DNA of 32,536 nt from Planctomycetota bacterium (GTDB lineage: Bacteria > Planctomycetota > Phycisphaerae > Sedimentisphaerales > UBA12454): the NCBI GenBank assembly GCA_018828825.1, contig JAHJUV010000110.1, forward strand, positions 1-32,536, written 5' to 3'. The notes below the pieces were generated by a model. That model saw only the letters and a program-made list of their open reading frames with translations. It was not told the origin of the DNA and searched no databases. Positions 13,841 through 22,381 of the stretch are shown piece after piece. The position numbers and the translations under genes were made by a program. Each line of letters starts with the position of its first letter. Position 1 is the first letter of the stretch.

Positions 13841-14857
13841 ATGTTTGAACTTAATGACAATGCATACAATCGGTCTTTGAGCCCCGAAATGCCCAAATTT
13901 AAACTCTGGACATCAATGGGGCTGCTGCTTACCTATAAATGCTCTGCCGCTTGTGCCTTTTGCTATTATAAATGCAATCCTCAAAAGGCGGGGCTTATAA
14001 GCATCGCAAACGCCATTGCCGCCTGGAAGAGCTTAAAAACCATTGCGGGCGAATCCGCCAAAATACACATCACCGGCGGCGAACCGTTCTTATACTGGCA
14101 GCACCTGACCAAACTGCTTGAAACCGCCGCAGAACTCGGGCTGGGTCCAGTCGATATGGTAGAAACCAACGGCTTCTGGGCGGATGAAAAAACTGATATC
14201 ATAGACAAGCTCAAATTCCTTGATTCTCACAATGTCAAAAAGCTGAAAATAAGCTACGACCCCTTCCACGCTGAGTTTGTCGAGTACGATAAAGTTAAGC
14301 TTCTGGCAGAAACCGCCTGTCAAATCCTCGGCCCCGAAAGGGTGCTCGTCCGCTGGCAGGAATACATCCAAAAAGACCTGTCGGTTAAAAACCTTTCTGA
14401 AGAAGAAAAAACAGCATTTTTCAGCAATTCCATCAAAGAACACCCCTGCCGATTTACCGGCCGGGCCGCAGATAAACTTGCGCAAGTATCGGCGAATAAA
14501 GAACTTGAAGAAATAGCCAAAAAATCCTGTAAAAATTCCTTTCTTGGTGCCAAAGGCATTCATATTGACCCTTACGGCAATATCTTCAGCGGGGTATGCA
14601 GCGGGATAATCATTGGAAATATCAATGAAAAGCCTCTTGAGCAGGTATGGCTGGATTTTAACCCAACCAAAGAAGAGTTTTTGAGCGTATTATTTAATAA
14701 TGGCCCTGCCGGCCTGCTCGAAAAAGCAATTAAGCAAGGATACGAAAAAAGCCGATTATATTCAGGTAAGTGCCATTTATGCACAGCTTTACGGCAGTTT
14801 TTCTTTGACAAAAGACAATTGCTTAAGATAATTGGCCCAAGAGACTGTTATGCATAA
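13841..14857 (+). CDS. Radical SAM protein, function unknown
   Basis: Product of 338 residues from ATG 13841; a later ATG at 13889 (MPKFKLWTS) is also possible, and neither has a strong RBS. The iron-sulfur motif is CSAACAFC (Cys34, Cys38, Cys41 of the longer form), followed by the radical SAM GGEPFLY block and a later ISYDPFHAEFV strand. The C-terminal third has scattered cysteines (HPCRF, KSCKNSF, GVCSG, GKCHLCTAL), which suggests a SPASM-like or twitch region with an auxiliary cluster. DPYGNIFSGVCSGIIIGNI is the usual SPASM lead-in. Substrate unknown: no precursor peptide or biosynthetic partner is adjacent. The Ser/Thr kinase gene follows 19 bases later. Confidence 0.78.
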   Translation: MFELNDNAYNRSLSPEMPKFKLWTSMGLLLTYKCSAACAFCYYKCNPQKAGLISIANAIAAWKSLKTIAGESAKIHITGGEPFLYWQHLTKLLETAAELGLGPVDMVETNGFWADEKTDIIDKLKFLDSHNVKKLKISYDPFHAEFVEYDKVKLLAETACQILGPERVLVRWQEYIQKDLSVKNLSEEEKTAFFSNSIKEHPCRFTGRAADKLAQVSANKELEEIAKKSCKNSFLGAKGIHIDPYGNIFSGVCSGIIIGNINEKPLEQVWLDFNPTKEEFLSVLFNNGPAGLLEKAIKQGYEKSRLYSGKCHLCTALRQFFFDKRQLLKIIGPRDCYA

Positions 14858-14876
14858 AGAGTTCATGGAAGTGTAA

Positions 14877-16115
14877 ATGAGCGAAATGAATTACGACTCA
14901 ATTTTTGGCAGGCTGGTTCTCGACCAGGGATATTGCACCGAAGAGGAACTGGCCTATTGCAAACAACAGCTCAAGGACAGTCCCAAAGACGAGCTGGTTA
15001 CACTTGAACAGCTTTTAATATCCAATCGTTTCATCACTCCCGGCCAGGCAAAAAGGATAAAGCGATTCAGTAAGGAGAGCACCAAGGAAACTAAGAACGT
15101 GGCTGAACAAATCCCCGGCTATAAAATCCTTGGCAAGCTTGGCGCCGGAGCAATGGCTATTGTTTACAAAGCCAAGCAGCTTAGTCTCGACCGTATCGTG
15201 GCGATAAAGATTCTGCCTCGCAGGTTCAGTGAGAATAAGGATTATGTCCAAAGATTCTACAAGGAAGGCAAAGCTGCCGCCAAATTAAATCATAACAACA
15301 TCGTGGGGGCTTACGATGTAGGCGAAGCAGGCGGTTATCATTATTTTGTGATGGAATATGTTGAGGGCAAAACCCTTTACGAGGACATCTCAAAAGGCAA
15401 AATTTTCTCCGAAAAAGAAGCGATAGATGTCGTAACACAGGTTGCCAACGCCCTTGCCCACGCCCACGCAAGGGGACTGATTCATAGAGATGTTAAGCCG
15501 AAAAACATAATGATTAATCCCGCCGGTATCGTAAAGCTCGCAGACCTCGGTCTTGCCCGCGATGCGTCCGATGTGGAGATGGCTAAAAGTGAAGCCGGAA
15601 AGGCTTTCGGCACACCTTACTATATTTCTCCTGAGCAAATCAGGGGCGAAATGGATCTTGATGCACGCGGCGATATTTATTCGCTCGGCGCTACATTCTA
15701 TAATATGGTTACGGGAAGAGTCCCTTTCGAAGCTTCGACACCTTCAGATGTAATGAAAAAACATTTAAGGGAACCGCTCATTCCGCCGGACCATATCAAT
15801 ACATCTCTTTCGGCAGGAGCGTCGGAAGTCATTGAAATGATGATGGCAAAACGCAAAGAAGACAGATATTCATCCGCTGAAGAACTGCTTACAGACCTTG
15901 ATGCTGTTCGCAGAGGAGAACCGCCTCTAAGGGCAAGAAGAAAATTCAACCTCACAGACCTTCAGGAACTCGGGGAAGGCCAATCCATCGAACCCCAGAC
16001 AGACACTTTCCATGACGAAGCCCTGATAAGCAGATATAAGGCAATGGTTGTCATCCTCGGCTCGGTAATAGCGGTTCTTGTACTGCTGGTTGTCTTCCTT
16101 TTCGCCTCAAAATAA
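14877..16115 (+). CDS. Hanks-type serine/threonine protein kinase with C-terminal membrane helix
   Basis: Product of 412 residues. About 80 N-terminal residues are a helical domain (FGRLVLDQGYCTEEELAYCK) seen before planctomycete kinases. The kinase domain (80-345) is complete: Gly loop GKLGAGAMAIVY, Lys111 in VAIK, Glu130, HRDVKPKN (203-210, catalytic Asp205), DLG (223-225) in place of DFG, and GTPYYISPEQ. A single helix at about 388-409 ends the protein with only ASK after it, so the kinase is cytosolic and tail-anchored with no extracellular sensor. All catalytic residues are present, so it should be active. GGAAG lies 8 bases before the ATG. It probably shares a transcript with the radical SAM gene. 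Confidence 0.9.
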   Translation: MSEMNYDSIFGRLVLDQGYCTEEELAYCKQQLKDSPKDELVTLEQLLISNRFITPGQAKRIKRFSKESTKETKNVAEQIPGYKILGKLGAGAMAIVYKAKQLSLDRIVAIKILPRRFSENKDYVQRFYKEGKAAAKLNHNNIVGAYDVGEAGGYHYFVMEYVEGKTLYEDISKGKIFSEKEAIDVVTQVANALAHAHARGLIHRDVKPKNIMINPAGIVKLADLGLARDASDVEMAKSEAGKAFGTPYYISPEQIRGEMDLDARGDIYSLGATFYNMVTGRVPFEASTPSDVMKKHLREPLIPPDHINTSLSAGASEVIEMMMAKRKEDRYSSAEELLTDLDAVRRGEPPLRARRKFNLTDLQELGEGQSIEPQTDTFHDEALISRYKAMVVILGSVIAVLVLLVVFLFASK

Positions 16116-16137
16116 CTGTCCTTTCCTGTGTTTTGCA

Positions 16138-16166
16138 TTGACTAATTAGCCATTTGGGCCCATTAT
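16138..16166 (+). promoter_or_regulatory. Promoter of the APH-like/tetR pair
   Basis: TTGACT (16138-16143), 17-base spacer, CATTAT (16161-16166), 32 bases before the ATG at 16199. Confidence 0.5.
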
Positions 16167-16198
16167 ATTACTGTTTTTTGGTCTTTTGCGGAGTCTTT

Positions 16199-17251
16199 AT
16201 GTCAAAAGGAGGTGCACATTTTACATCGCAGGAGCTTGCTCTTGTCCTGAGCCATTACGACATCGGTATTATCCAACACATAAAACCGCTCGTCTCAGGC
16301 AATAGACGCGCCCCCAAACAAATTGTCGTTTCCGACGCCGGCAAATACCTGCTCAAAAGACGCGCAAAAGGTAAGGACGACCATTACCGTGTCGCATTCG
16401 CCCATGCTGTCCAGAACCATCTTAAGGGTAAAAATAATTTCCCGGTTCCCCGGCTTATCACTGCCAGGGATGAAAAAAACACCTTTCTCGAACTTGAAGG
16501 CCACATTTACGAACTCTTCGAATTCATAAACGGGACGAGATTCGAAGGCAGAATGGAAGCAATCGTTGACGCCGGCTCTGTCCTCGCAAAGTTTCACAGC
16601 TTTTTACAAAAATTTTCATATCAGCAAATGCCGCCCAAAGGCAGCTTTCACAACTGCCGCTCGGTAAGAAGCCACCTAAAGAAAATAAGTTCCGAGAAAA
16701 ACGGCGAAACCGGACAGGATTTCCGCAAAACAGTGGAGTTGCTGATGACAATGTACAACAATTCAAGTGTAAATATAAATCAGCTCGGTTTCGACGATTG
16801 GCCTAATCAGATTATCCACGGCGATTGGCATCCCGGCAATATGCTCTTCAGCGGCAGAAAAATCGTTGCCGTTCTCGATTTTGATTCGCTCAAAGTTGCA
16901 CCGGCGATAACAGACATCGCAAATGGAGCCTTACAGTTTTCAATCGTCGGCGGAAGACCCAACCCAGCCGATTGGCCAGACTATCTCGACCAGTCAAAAT
17001 TAGTCCATTTTATTTATGGCTACTGCGAAGTAAATATGCTCGATGAAAGTCAGCTTGAAACTCTGCCGGATTTGATGATTGAAACCCTTATAGCCGAAGC
17101 GGTTTTGCCGATAGCGGCAACAGGCTTTTTTGTAAATCTCTCCGGCGACGACTTCCTGAAGATGATTCAAAGAAAATGCTCCTGGATTGATAAGAACAAA
17201 GATACGCTTTTAGAAGCCATCAAGCATTCTCTGCAGGATTTGTCGAAATGA
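16199..17251 (+). CDS. APH-fold phosphotransferase (aminoglycoside/choline kinase-like)
   Basis: Product of 350 residues from ATG 16199, with GGAG 8 bases upstream; the frame upstream to 16154 lacks an RBS. The fold is seen in YLLKRRAKGK (ATP-binding Lys strand), HGDWHPGNMLF (about 207-217, catalytic Asp and Asn) and AVLDFDS (metal-binding Asp). The region FELEGHIYELFEFINGTRFEG matches spore-coat CotS/HSK2-like small-molecule kinases rather than true antibiotic kinases. Substrate unknown: choline, homoserine, thiamine or a sugar are all possible. Its stop overlaps the start of the tetR gene (ATGA), so regulator and kinase are translationally coupled. Confidence 0.8.
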   Translation: MSKGGAHFTSQELALVLSHYDIGIIQHIKPLVSGNRRAPKQIVVSDAGKYLLKRRAKGKDDHYRVAFAHAVQNHLKGKNNFPVPRLITARDEKNTFLELEGHIYELFEFINGTRFEGRMEAIVDAGSVLAKFHSFLQKFSYQQMPPKGSFHNCRSVRSHLKKISSEKNGETGQDFRKTVELLMTMYNNSSVNINQLGFDDWPNQIIHGDWHPGNMLFSGRKIVAVLDFDSLKVAPAITDIANGALQFSIVGGRPNPADWPDYLDQSKLVHFIYGYCEVNMLDESQLETLPDLMIETLIAEAVLPIAATGFFVNLSGDDFLKMIQRKCSWIDKNKDTLLEAIKHSLQDLSK

Positions 17252-17820
17252 CCGCTAAAAAAATAACCACGAGACAGAAAATCGTCGCCGCAGCGAAGAA
17301 TCTATTCAGTACCCACGGCTACAGCGAAACAACAATCAACGATATAATCACCGCGGTGGGGATAACAAAAGGCGCTTTTTACCATTATTTTAAAAGCAAA
17401 GAGACCATCTGTACCGAAATAATAGATGACATAAGAAATGATTATCAAAACATCTTTGAGGCTCTCCCGAAAAACGCTAACCCTCTTGAAAAGCTAAAGG
17501 CCGCAATCAGGCAAATCCTCGAATTGAACTGCTCCGGTCAGTGGGTCAACTGCAAACTCCTGTTGCACATCAGCACACAAGCCCATCTCTTAAAATCTCC
17601 TATAAAACAAAAACTCGACAGCTTCTGGAAATGGTATATAGACCAGTATCGTCAATTGATAATCCAGTGCAGGGATTTGAAACTGATAGGCAATAAGCTT
17701 TCCGCTCAGCAGCAGACCGATTTAATTGTAAGTGTTCTGATTGGAAATATCTGGACAAAAACGGTTTTTGACACCAGTGCAGATAACGAAATTGTCGATT
17801 ACATCATCGAAAAATTATAG
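17248..17820 (+). CDS. TetR/AcrR-family transcriptional regulator
   Basis: Product of 190 residues. The N-terminal DNA-binding domain is typical: RQKIVAAAKNLFSTHGYSET then TINDIITAVGITKGAFYHYF, with KSKETICTEI ending helix 4. The C-terminal ligand/dimer domain (about 60-190) includes NCKLLLHISTQAHLLKSP and resembles the TetR C-terminal class with a Cys/Trp-rich pocket. It is coupled to the APH-like kinase by a 4-base overlap. It likely represses its own operon, but no clear palindromic operator is visible at the 16138-16166 promoter. Confidence 0.9.
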   Translation: MTAKKITTRQKIVAAAKNLFSTHGYSETTINDIITAVGITKGAFYHYFKSKETICTEIIDDIRNDYQNIFEALPKNANPLEKLKAAIRQILELNCSGQWVNCKLLLHISTQAHLLKSPIKQKLDSFWKWYIDQYRQLIIQCRDLKLIGNKLSAQQQTDLIVSVLIGNIWTKTVFDTSADNEIVDYIIEKL

Positions 17821-17824
17821 CTTT

Positions 17825-18508
17825 TTAAGCCGAACACAGCCTTTGCAAATCGCCGATTTTAAGCTGTTTGACAGAATCTACCACTAAATCCGCATCGTTT
17901 AATTCATCAGTGGAATAGCTGTTGGTTACAGCGATTACTTTCATACCCGCCCGTTTGGCGGAAATAATTCCCCATTGTGAATCTTCGACAACTGCGCACT
18001 GCCCGGCCAGAATCAGTGAACCCGAAACTGCGTTAAGTTCTTCAAGGGCCATAAGATAGCCTTCGGGGTGCGGCTTGCCCTGCGACACATCATCGGCAGA
18101 AACAATAACATCGAAAGAATTTTCAATGGCTGAGCCGGTAAGCATAATCTTTATATCAGCAAGACTAGCCCCGGAATTGATAGCGACATTTACCTTGTTA
18201 TTTTTAAGCTGTCCAATCAGTTCCGAAACACCGTCAATCAGATGGTCGATTTGTTTGATAAGTTTTTCAAAAGCAACCGCCTTTTTTTCAACAAGCTGGT
18301 CTATGGAAATACCTTTGTAATCCGCTTTGTGCCTGTCTTTCACGGCTTCAAACAGTTCGTAATCCGTAAAGCCCAGATACTCGGCGTAATACTCCTCTTT
18401 GCTGAGTTGAAACCCGAACCCCTTAAGCACTTCATTTGTGGCTGCAAAATGACACGGTTCGGAATCCGAAATCACCCCGTCAAAGTCAAATATTACAGCT
18501 TTTACCAC
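17825..18508 (-). CDS. HAD-superfamily hydrolase, beta-phosphoglucomutase/phosphatase type
   Basis: Product of 227 residues with all four HAD motifs: DFDGVISDSEP (motif I, nucleophile Asp and acid/base Asp), NSGAS (II), KPHPEGY (III lysine) and VVEDSQWGI (IV). The four-helix cap after motif I places it in subfamily IA with phosphoglycolate phosphatases and beta-phosphoglucomutases. Substrate cannot be read from sequence. It starts 5 bases after the acyl-CoA dehydrogenase stop, as last gene of the etf unit, and is convergent with tetR (4-base gap). Confidence 0.83.
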   Translation of the reverse strand: MVKAVIFDFDGVISDSEPCHFAATNEVLKGFGFQLSKEEYYAEYLGFTDYELFEAVKDRHKADYKGISIDQLVEKKAVAFEKLIKQIDHLIDGVSELIGQLKNNKVNVAINSGASLADIKIMLTGSAIENSFDVIVSADDVSQGKPHPEGYLMALEELNAVSGSLILAGQCAVVEDSQWGIISAKRAGMKVIAVTNSYSTDELNDADLVVDSVKQLKIGDLQRLCSA

Positions 18509-18513
18509 CCTTG

Positions 18514-20322
18514 TTATTTCTCCTGTGGCACTGGTCCAGCAAGAGCCTGATATTGTTCGAATGTTGACTTATCGCCGCTGAGTATCATATCGACAAGCGA
18601 CTTTATCACCGGAGTGTTTTTCGTTATATATCTGCGGGCAACCATCTCTTTGCGTTTCTTCATACTAACTGTTTGCTCTTGGCCGTTGTTTTTGCCGTCG
18701 GCAACATCAACTTCCATATCAAATTTGCTGCTCGCCTGGCTGCAGAACAAATAACCACAGATGATATAAATCGCGGAATCCACAAGTGCTCTGCCGCAGA
18801 GGTCCATATAATCGATGCCCGTTTCTTTTGCGAAAGCCGCCGCCTTGAGCAGAATCTCTGTATTCTGCTTAAGAATATCGAGCAGGTCTTTAACCTGCGG
18901 TTCGTAGTTTTCGGCCGTAAGCTCTCCGATATATTTTTCTACTGTCCCGCTGCATACGCCTCTGACAGCCGCGACAACCTGCAATTGGCTCGTGCCTTCG
19001 TATATTGTCGTGATTCTCGCGTCTCTGGCGTATCTTTCACACGGATAGTCCCGCATAAATCCGCTGCCGCCGAGAACCTGTATCGAATTATATGTAATCT
19101 TATTGCACATCTCCGAGCTCAAATACTTCGTCATCGGCGTAAGCATACCTGCATATCGCCCGTATCGTCTGGAAACCTCTTTGAGTTTTTTAAGCTCTTC
19201 TTTCTCCGCAGGCGGGTCAAGTTCCAGCGTTTTCTTATAACCCACATCGTAATCGACCACCCTGCTCGTCTCGTAAAGCAGTGCACGGGCAGCTTCAATG
19301 TCAATTTTCATATCAATAACCATATCGCGAACCGCCGGCAGTTTTTCAATCGGTCCGCCGAACTGCTTTCTGCTGGCTGCGTAATCTCTTGCAACCCTGA
19401 AAGCGGCCTCGGCGATTCCGAGTCCTTGAGCCGATATACCAAGTCTCGCTCCGTTCATAAGAGCCATAACATAAGGAGCAAGTCCGCGTTTTCTTTCGCC
19501 AATTATTTCGCAAGGCGTATTATCAAAGAACAGCTCACAGGTAGGCGAACCATGAATACCGAGTTTGTCTTCAATTCTGCGAACGTGAACCGTCGGCCCC
19601 CTATCGCATACAAACAGACTCAGGCCGAGTCCGCCGCTTCTGTCAGGCTCGCTTCTGGCAAGAACCAGCAGCACTTCGCCGCAACCATTGGTTATAAAGC
19701 GTTTTACGCCGTGCAGATACCAGTTGCCGCTGTCATCCTGAAATGCCTTTAATTTACAGCTTTGCAGGTCGCTTCCCGCATCAGGCTCAGTTAGAACCAT
19801 CGCGCCAGTTATCTTTCCCGCCGCAAAATCGTGCAGGTATTTCTGCTTTATTTCTTCCGATGCAAAAGCATTGATTGTCTCGGCTATACCCTGAAGACCA
19901 AAAAGATTCATTAACGAAGCATCAGCACGAGAAACTATTTCGATGGAAATTGAGTGGGCAAGGTTTGGAAAATTCAGTCCGCCAAATCTGTGCGGCAGAG
20001 TGGAACCCATAACGTGAGCTTTTGCGAGCATATCGAGCGATTCCCTTGTGCCGTCAGCGTAACTGACAGTACCATCTTCATTAAGAGTGCTTCCCTGCCT
20101 ATCGATATCTTCAGAACGCGGAGCAATAAAGTCGCCGCTGAGTTTGCCTATCGAATCAAGCACAAGGTCATAATTTTCGATTGCCTCGGCGGCATCAGCG
20201 GGAGCGTAATCAAATTCCTTTGCGAACTTGAAGCCCTCTTCTATAAGATTGGCAGCGCCTACCATATCCATATGCCTGAACAAAAACTGAATATCGTCGT
20301 TATCTTTGTAAAAATTAGCCAT
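18514..20322 (-). CDS. Acyl-CoA dehydrogenase, long (about 600-residue) anaerobe type
   Basis: FAD-dependent alpha,beta-dehydrogenation of an acyl-CoA, passing electrons to ETF. The 602-residue protein opens with MANFYKDNDDIQFLF, the extension of long-form enzymes common in anaerobes and sulfate reducers. It then has the family core: VLTEPDAGSDLQS (FAD/substrate loop), KRFITNG, KLGIHGSPTCEL, RKQFG, QVLGGSGFMRDYP and ITTIYEGTSQLQ, where the Glu of YEGT is the likely catalytic base. A C-terminal helical extension of about 130 residues follows. Directly downstream of etfB and etfA, which should supply its electron acceptor. Chain-length specificity is unknown. Confidence 0.93.
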   Translation of the reverse strand: MANFYKDNDDIQFLFRHMDMVGAANLIEEGFKFAKEFDYAPADAAEAIENYDLVLDSIGKLSGDFIAPRSEDIDRQGSTLNEDGTVSYADGTRESLDMLAKAHVMGSTLPHRFGGLNFPNLAHSISIEIVSRADASLMNLFGLQGIAETINAFASEEIKQKYLHDFAAGKITGAMVLTEPDAGSDLQSCKLKAFQDDSGNWYLHGVKRFITNGCGEVLLVLARSEPDRSGGLGLSLFVCDRGPTVHVRRIEDKLGIHGSPTCELFFDNTPCEIIGERKRGLAPYVMALMNGARLGISAQGLGIAEAAFRVARDYAASRKQFGGPIEKLPAVRDMVIDMKIDIEAARALLYETSRVVDYDVGYKKTLELDPPAEKEELKKLKEVSRRYGRYAGMLTPMTKYLSSEMCNKITYNSIQVLGGSGFMRDYPCERYARDARITTIYEGTSQLQVVAAVRGVCSGTVEKYIGELTAENYEPQVKDLLDILKQNTEILLKAAAFAKETGIDYMDLCGRALVDSAIYIICGYLFCSQASSKFDMEVDVADGKNNGQEQTVSMKKRKEMVARRYITKNTPVIKSLVDMILSGDKSTFEQYQALAGPVPQEK

Positions 20323-20325
20323 CTT

Positions 20326-21348
20326 TTAAACTCTCGCCTTTATAGCTTTTATCATCTTTGGAACGATTTCATTAAGGTCGCCGATAACTTTATAATGAGC
20401 GATATCGAAAATCGGGGCCTGCGGGTCGTTGTTGATTGCGATAATCTTTTGACTTTCACCCATACCAGCCTGGTGCTGGATAGCTCCGCTTATTCCGACC
20501 GCGATATACAAACTCGGCCTTACCGTCGTGCCGGTCTGTCCTACCTGGTGGTCTCTGTCGATAAATCCCAAATCGACCGCCGCTCTCGTAGCCCCCGGCG
20601 CCGCGCCAAGTGCGTTGGCAAGGTCCCAGATAAGCCGGAAGTTTTCCTTGCTGCCGACACCTGCCCCGCCGGATACGACTATCCTCGATGCCTTGAGATT
20701 AACCTTTTTTTCACGTTTATGTTCATTGAGAATTTCTATCGGCAGCTCGTCGTGCGTCAGATGTACTTTCTCAGCAATAATTTCATGTTTTCTTGCGGTA
20801 AGCGGCTCCGGCATCGGCATAACGCCTTCGCGAACAGTTGCCATCTGCGGCCAGCGGTCGTAATTGATAATCGTCGCGATAATATTTCCGCCGAACGCAG
20901 GCCTTATCTGAAGCAGTAGATTCTTATGAACTACATCTTTGTTCTCATGGTCGCCGATTTGCAAATCGGTGCAGTCCGCGGTAAGACCTGCTTTTGCTGC
21001 ACTCGCTACTCGTGGGGCAAGGTCCCTACCGCACGCACTTGCGCCGTAAATCATTATCTGCGGCTCGTACTTGTGAATAAGGTCGTATATCACCTTGCCG
21101 TAGCTATTGGCCTGGTAGTGTTCGAGCAGCGGATGCTCAAGCACATAAACCTTGTCCGCTCCGTAATGGCAAAGCTTTTCCGTAAGTCTCTTAACCTCAT
21201 CGCCGATAAGGACTGCTCCGACTTTAACGCCGAGCGTATCGCCGAGCGTCCTTGCCCTCCCAAGGAGTTCAAGGCCGATATCCTCGAGGTTGCCTTCGTG
21301 CTGTTCGGCGAACACCCATACTTCTCCGTTTCTGTTGACTGAAATCAT
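20326..21348 (-). CDS. etfA: Electron transfer flavoprotein alpha subunit
   Basis: Binds FAD and, with EtfB, shuttles electrons between acyl-CoA dehydrogenase and a quinone or ferredoxin partner. The 340-residue protein has the N-terminal EtfA domain (VWVFAEQHEG) and the C-terminal FAD-binding domain, with SGGAGVGSKENF, AVDLGFIDRDHQVGQTG, RPSLYIAVGISGAIQHQAGM and IAINNDPQAPIF. It ends 3 bases before the acyl-CoA dehydrogenase start and follows etfB by 14 bases. Confidence 0.95.
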   Translation of the reverse strand: MISVNRNGEVWVFAEQHEGNLEDIGLELLGRARTLGDTLGVKVGAVLIGDEVKRLTEKLCHYGADKVYVLEHPLLEHYQANSYGKVIYDLIHKYEPQIMIYGASACGRDLAPRVASAAKAGLTADCTDLQIGDHENKDVVHKNLLLQIRPAFGGNIIATIINYDRWPQMATVREGVMPMPEPLTARKHEIIAEKVHLTHDELPIEILNEHKREKKVNLKASRIVVSGGAGVGSKENFRLIWDLANALGAAPGATRAAVDLGFIDRDHQVGQTGTTVRPSLYIAVGISGAIQHQAGMGESQKIIAINNDPQAPIFDIAHYKVIGDLNEIVPKMIKAIKARV

Positions 21349-21362
21349 AGATTATCCTGAAA

Positions 21363-22274
21363 CTAACTTATAGTCTTATCGCTTATTAATTCGTGAATCA
21401 TATCCGCAACGCCCTTATCGCTCGGCTCAATCGTCTTGCTCTCGCGCGCGGTCAGAACAACGCTTTGAATGCGGTGCACTTTTGTCGGCGAACCGTCCCT
21501 GCCGCACCACTGCAAATCGGCGCCGAGATAATCAAGGTCCCACTGCTTTATCAAAAGACCTTTTTTCTCAAGCTCCTCTGTCTTGGTCCGCCCAAGCTGT
21601 TTCAGTTCCTCGTCACTTGCGTGAGGATTGTCCTGTTTAAGCTGCATCTGAATCTCGACCGGTGTCCTGGCCTTTTTATATTTCATTAGTCTCTTCGCAA
21701 CCGCAACTCTCGGTTCGTTTGCCTCGTCAATAACGGTAAGCAGCACCGGCAGCTTACATTTTACTTCCTGCCAGCCGTTACCGATATTGCGTCTTGCGGT
21801 GATGACCTTTTCTTCAAGACTGAGAAGTTCTTCAAGATAAGTAATCTGAGGAATACCGAGTTTTTCGGCAAGCTGAGGTCCTACCTGTGCGGTATCGCCG
21901 TCGATTGCCTGTCTGCCGCAAAGTACAATATCATAATCCAGTTTCTTGACTGCACAGCTTAATATATAGCTCGTCGCGAGTGTATCGCTTGCCGCACAGC
22001 GTCTGTCTGTAATCAAAACCGCGTCATCTGCACCGCGATATAAAGACTCCCGCAGAATTGCGCTTGCCGCAGGCAGTCCCATAGTTATAACGGTTACCTT
22101 GCCGCCGTATTTGTCTTTTATATCCAGCGCCAATTCAAGTGCGTTAAGGTCTTCCGGATTGAAAATCGCCGGCAACGAGCCTCTATTGACCGTACCGTCG
22201 TCGTTCATCGCTTCGCCTGTAATCTTTTTGGTATCAGGCACCTGTTTTACCGATACTACACAATTATAAGCCAA
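21363..22274 (-). CDS. etfB: Electron transfer flavoprotein beta subunit, with long C-terminus
   Basis: The 303-residue protein is longer than the usual 250-260. Family blocks: CVVSVKQVPDTK, FNPEDLNALELAL, GLPAASAILRESLYRGADDA, and GRQAIDGDTAQVGPQLAE (nucleotide-binding region), then LPVLLTVIDEANEPR. The extra residues are a charged region (QDNPHASDEELKQLGRTKTE) and a longer tail. The start is TTG at 22274 with an excellent AAGGAGG five bases upstream of the spacer, so the non-ATG start is firm. GRQAIDGDTAQVGPQ is also found in bifurcating ETFs, but bifurcation is not established here. First gene of the unit. Confidence 0.93.
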   Translation of the reverse strand: MAYNCVVSVKQVPDTKKITGEAMNDDGTVNRGSLPAIFNPEDLNALELALDIKDKYGGKVTVITMGLPAASAILRESLYRGADDAVLITDRRCAASDTLATSYILSCAVKKLDYDIVLCGRQAIDGDTAQVGPQLAEKLGIPQITYLEELLSLEEKVITARRNIGNGWQEVKCKLPVLLTVIDEANEPRVAVAKRLMKYKKARTPVEIQMQLKQDNPHASDEELKQLGRTKTEELEKKGLLIKQWDLDYLGADLQWCGRDGSPTKVHRIQSVVLTARESKTIEPSDKGVADMIHELISDKTIS

Positions 22275-22319
22275 TCTGACCTCCTTACATCAGGAATTTC
22301 AATGGTTTTAAGAGCGGTT

Positions 22320-22347
22320 AGTTTAGCTAAATTTGAACACAAGTCAA
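22320..22347 (-). promoter_or_regulatory. Promoter of etfBA-acyl-CoA dehydrogenase
   Basis: Minus-strand -35 TTGACT (22347-22342), 16-base spacer, -10 TAAACT (22325-22320), about 46 bases before the TTG start. Confidence 0.5.
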
Positions 22348-22350
22348 CCC

Positions 22351-22374
22351 AAAAACGCCTTGTCGATAAACAAG
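22351..22374 (-). terminator. Terminator of the rng-kds-LptC unit
   Basis: Minus strand: CTTGT-TTATCG-ACAAG hairpin (22374-22359) followed by GCG and TTTTT (22355-22351), 8 bases after the LptC-like stop. The stem is short but the T run is well placed, and a promoter for etfB begins directly after. Confidence 0.5.
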
Positions 22375-22381
22375 ACAGAGA

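Noticed and set aside
13672..13896. Minus-strand open frame of 74 codons before the radical SAM gene
   Set aside because: TTG start without RBS, overlaps the radical SAM N-terminus, no recognisable family.
14877..16115. DLG in place of DFG in the Ser/Thr kinase as a sign of inactivity
   Set aside because: DLG is common in active bacterial Hanks-type kinases, and Lys111, Asp205 and Asn210 are present.
16199..17251. Antibiotic resistance aminoglycoside phosphotransferase
   Set aside because: Only the generic APH fold motifs are present; overall features fit CotS/HSK2-like small-molecule kinases and the chromosomal context shows no resistance element.
18673..19752. Long plus-strand open frame (359 codons) opposite the acyl-CoA dehydrogenase gene
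   Set aside because: It is a shadow of a strongly supported gene; the product has no domain, is rich in Arg/Cys/Ser typical of antisense translation, and has no RBS. The same applies to 19954-20919, 22619-23587 and 25254-26177.
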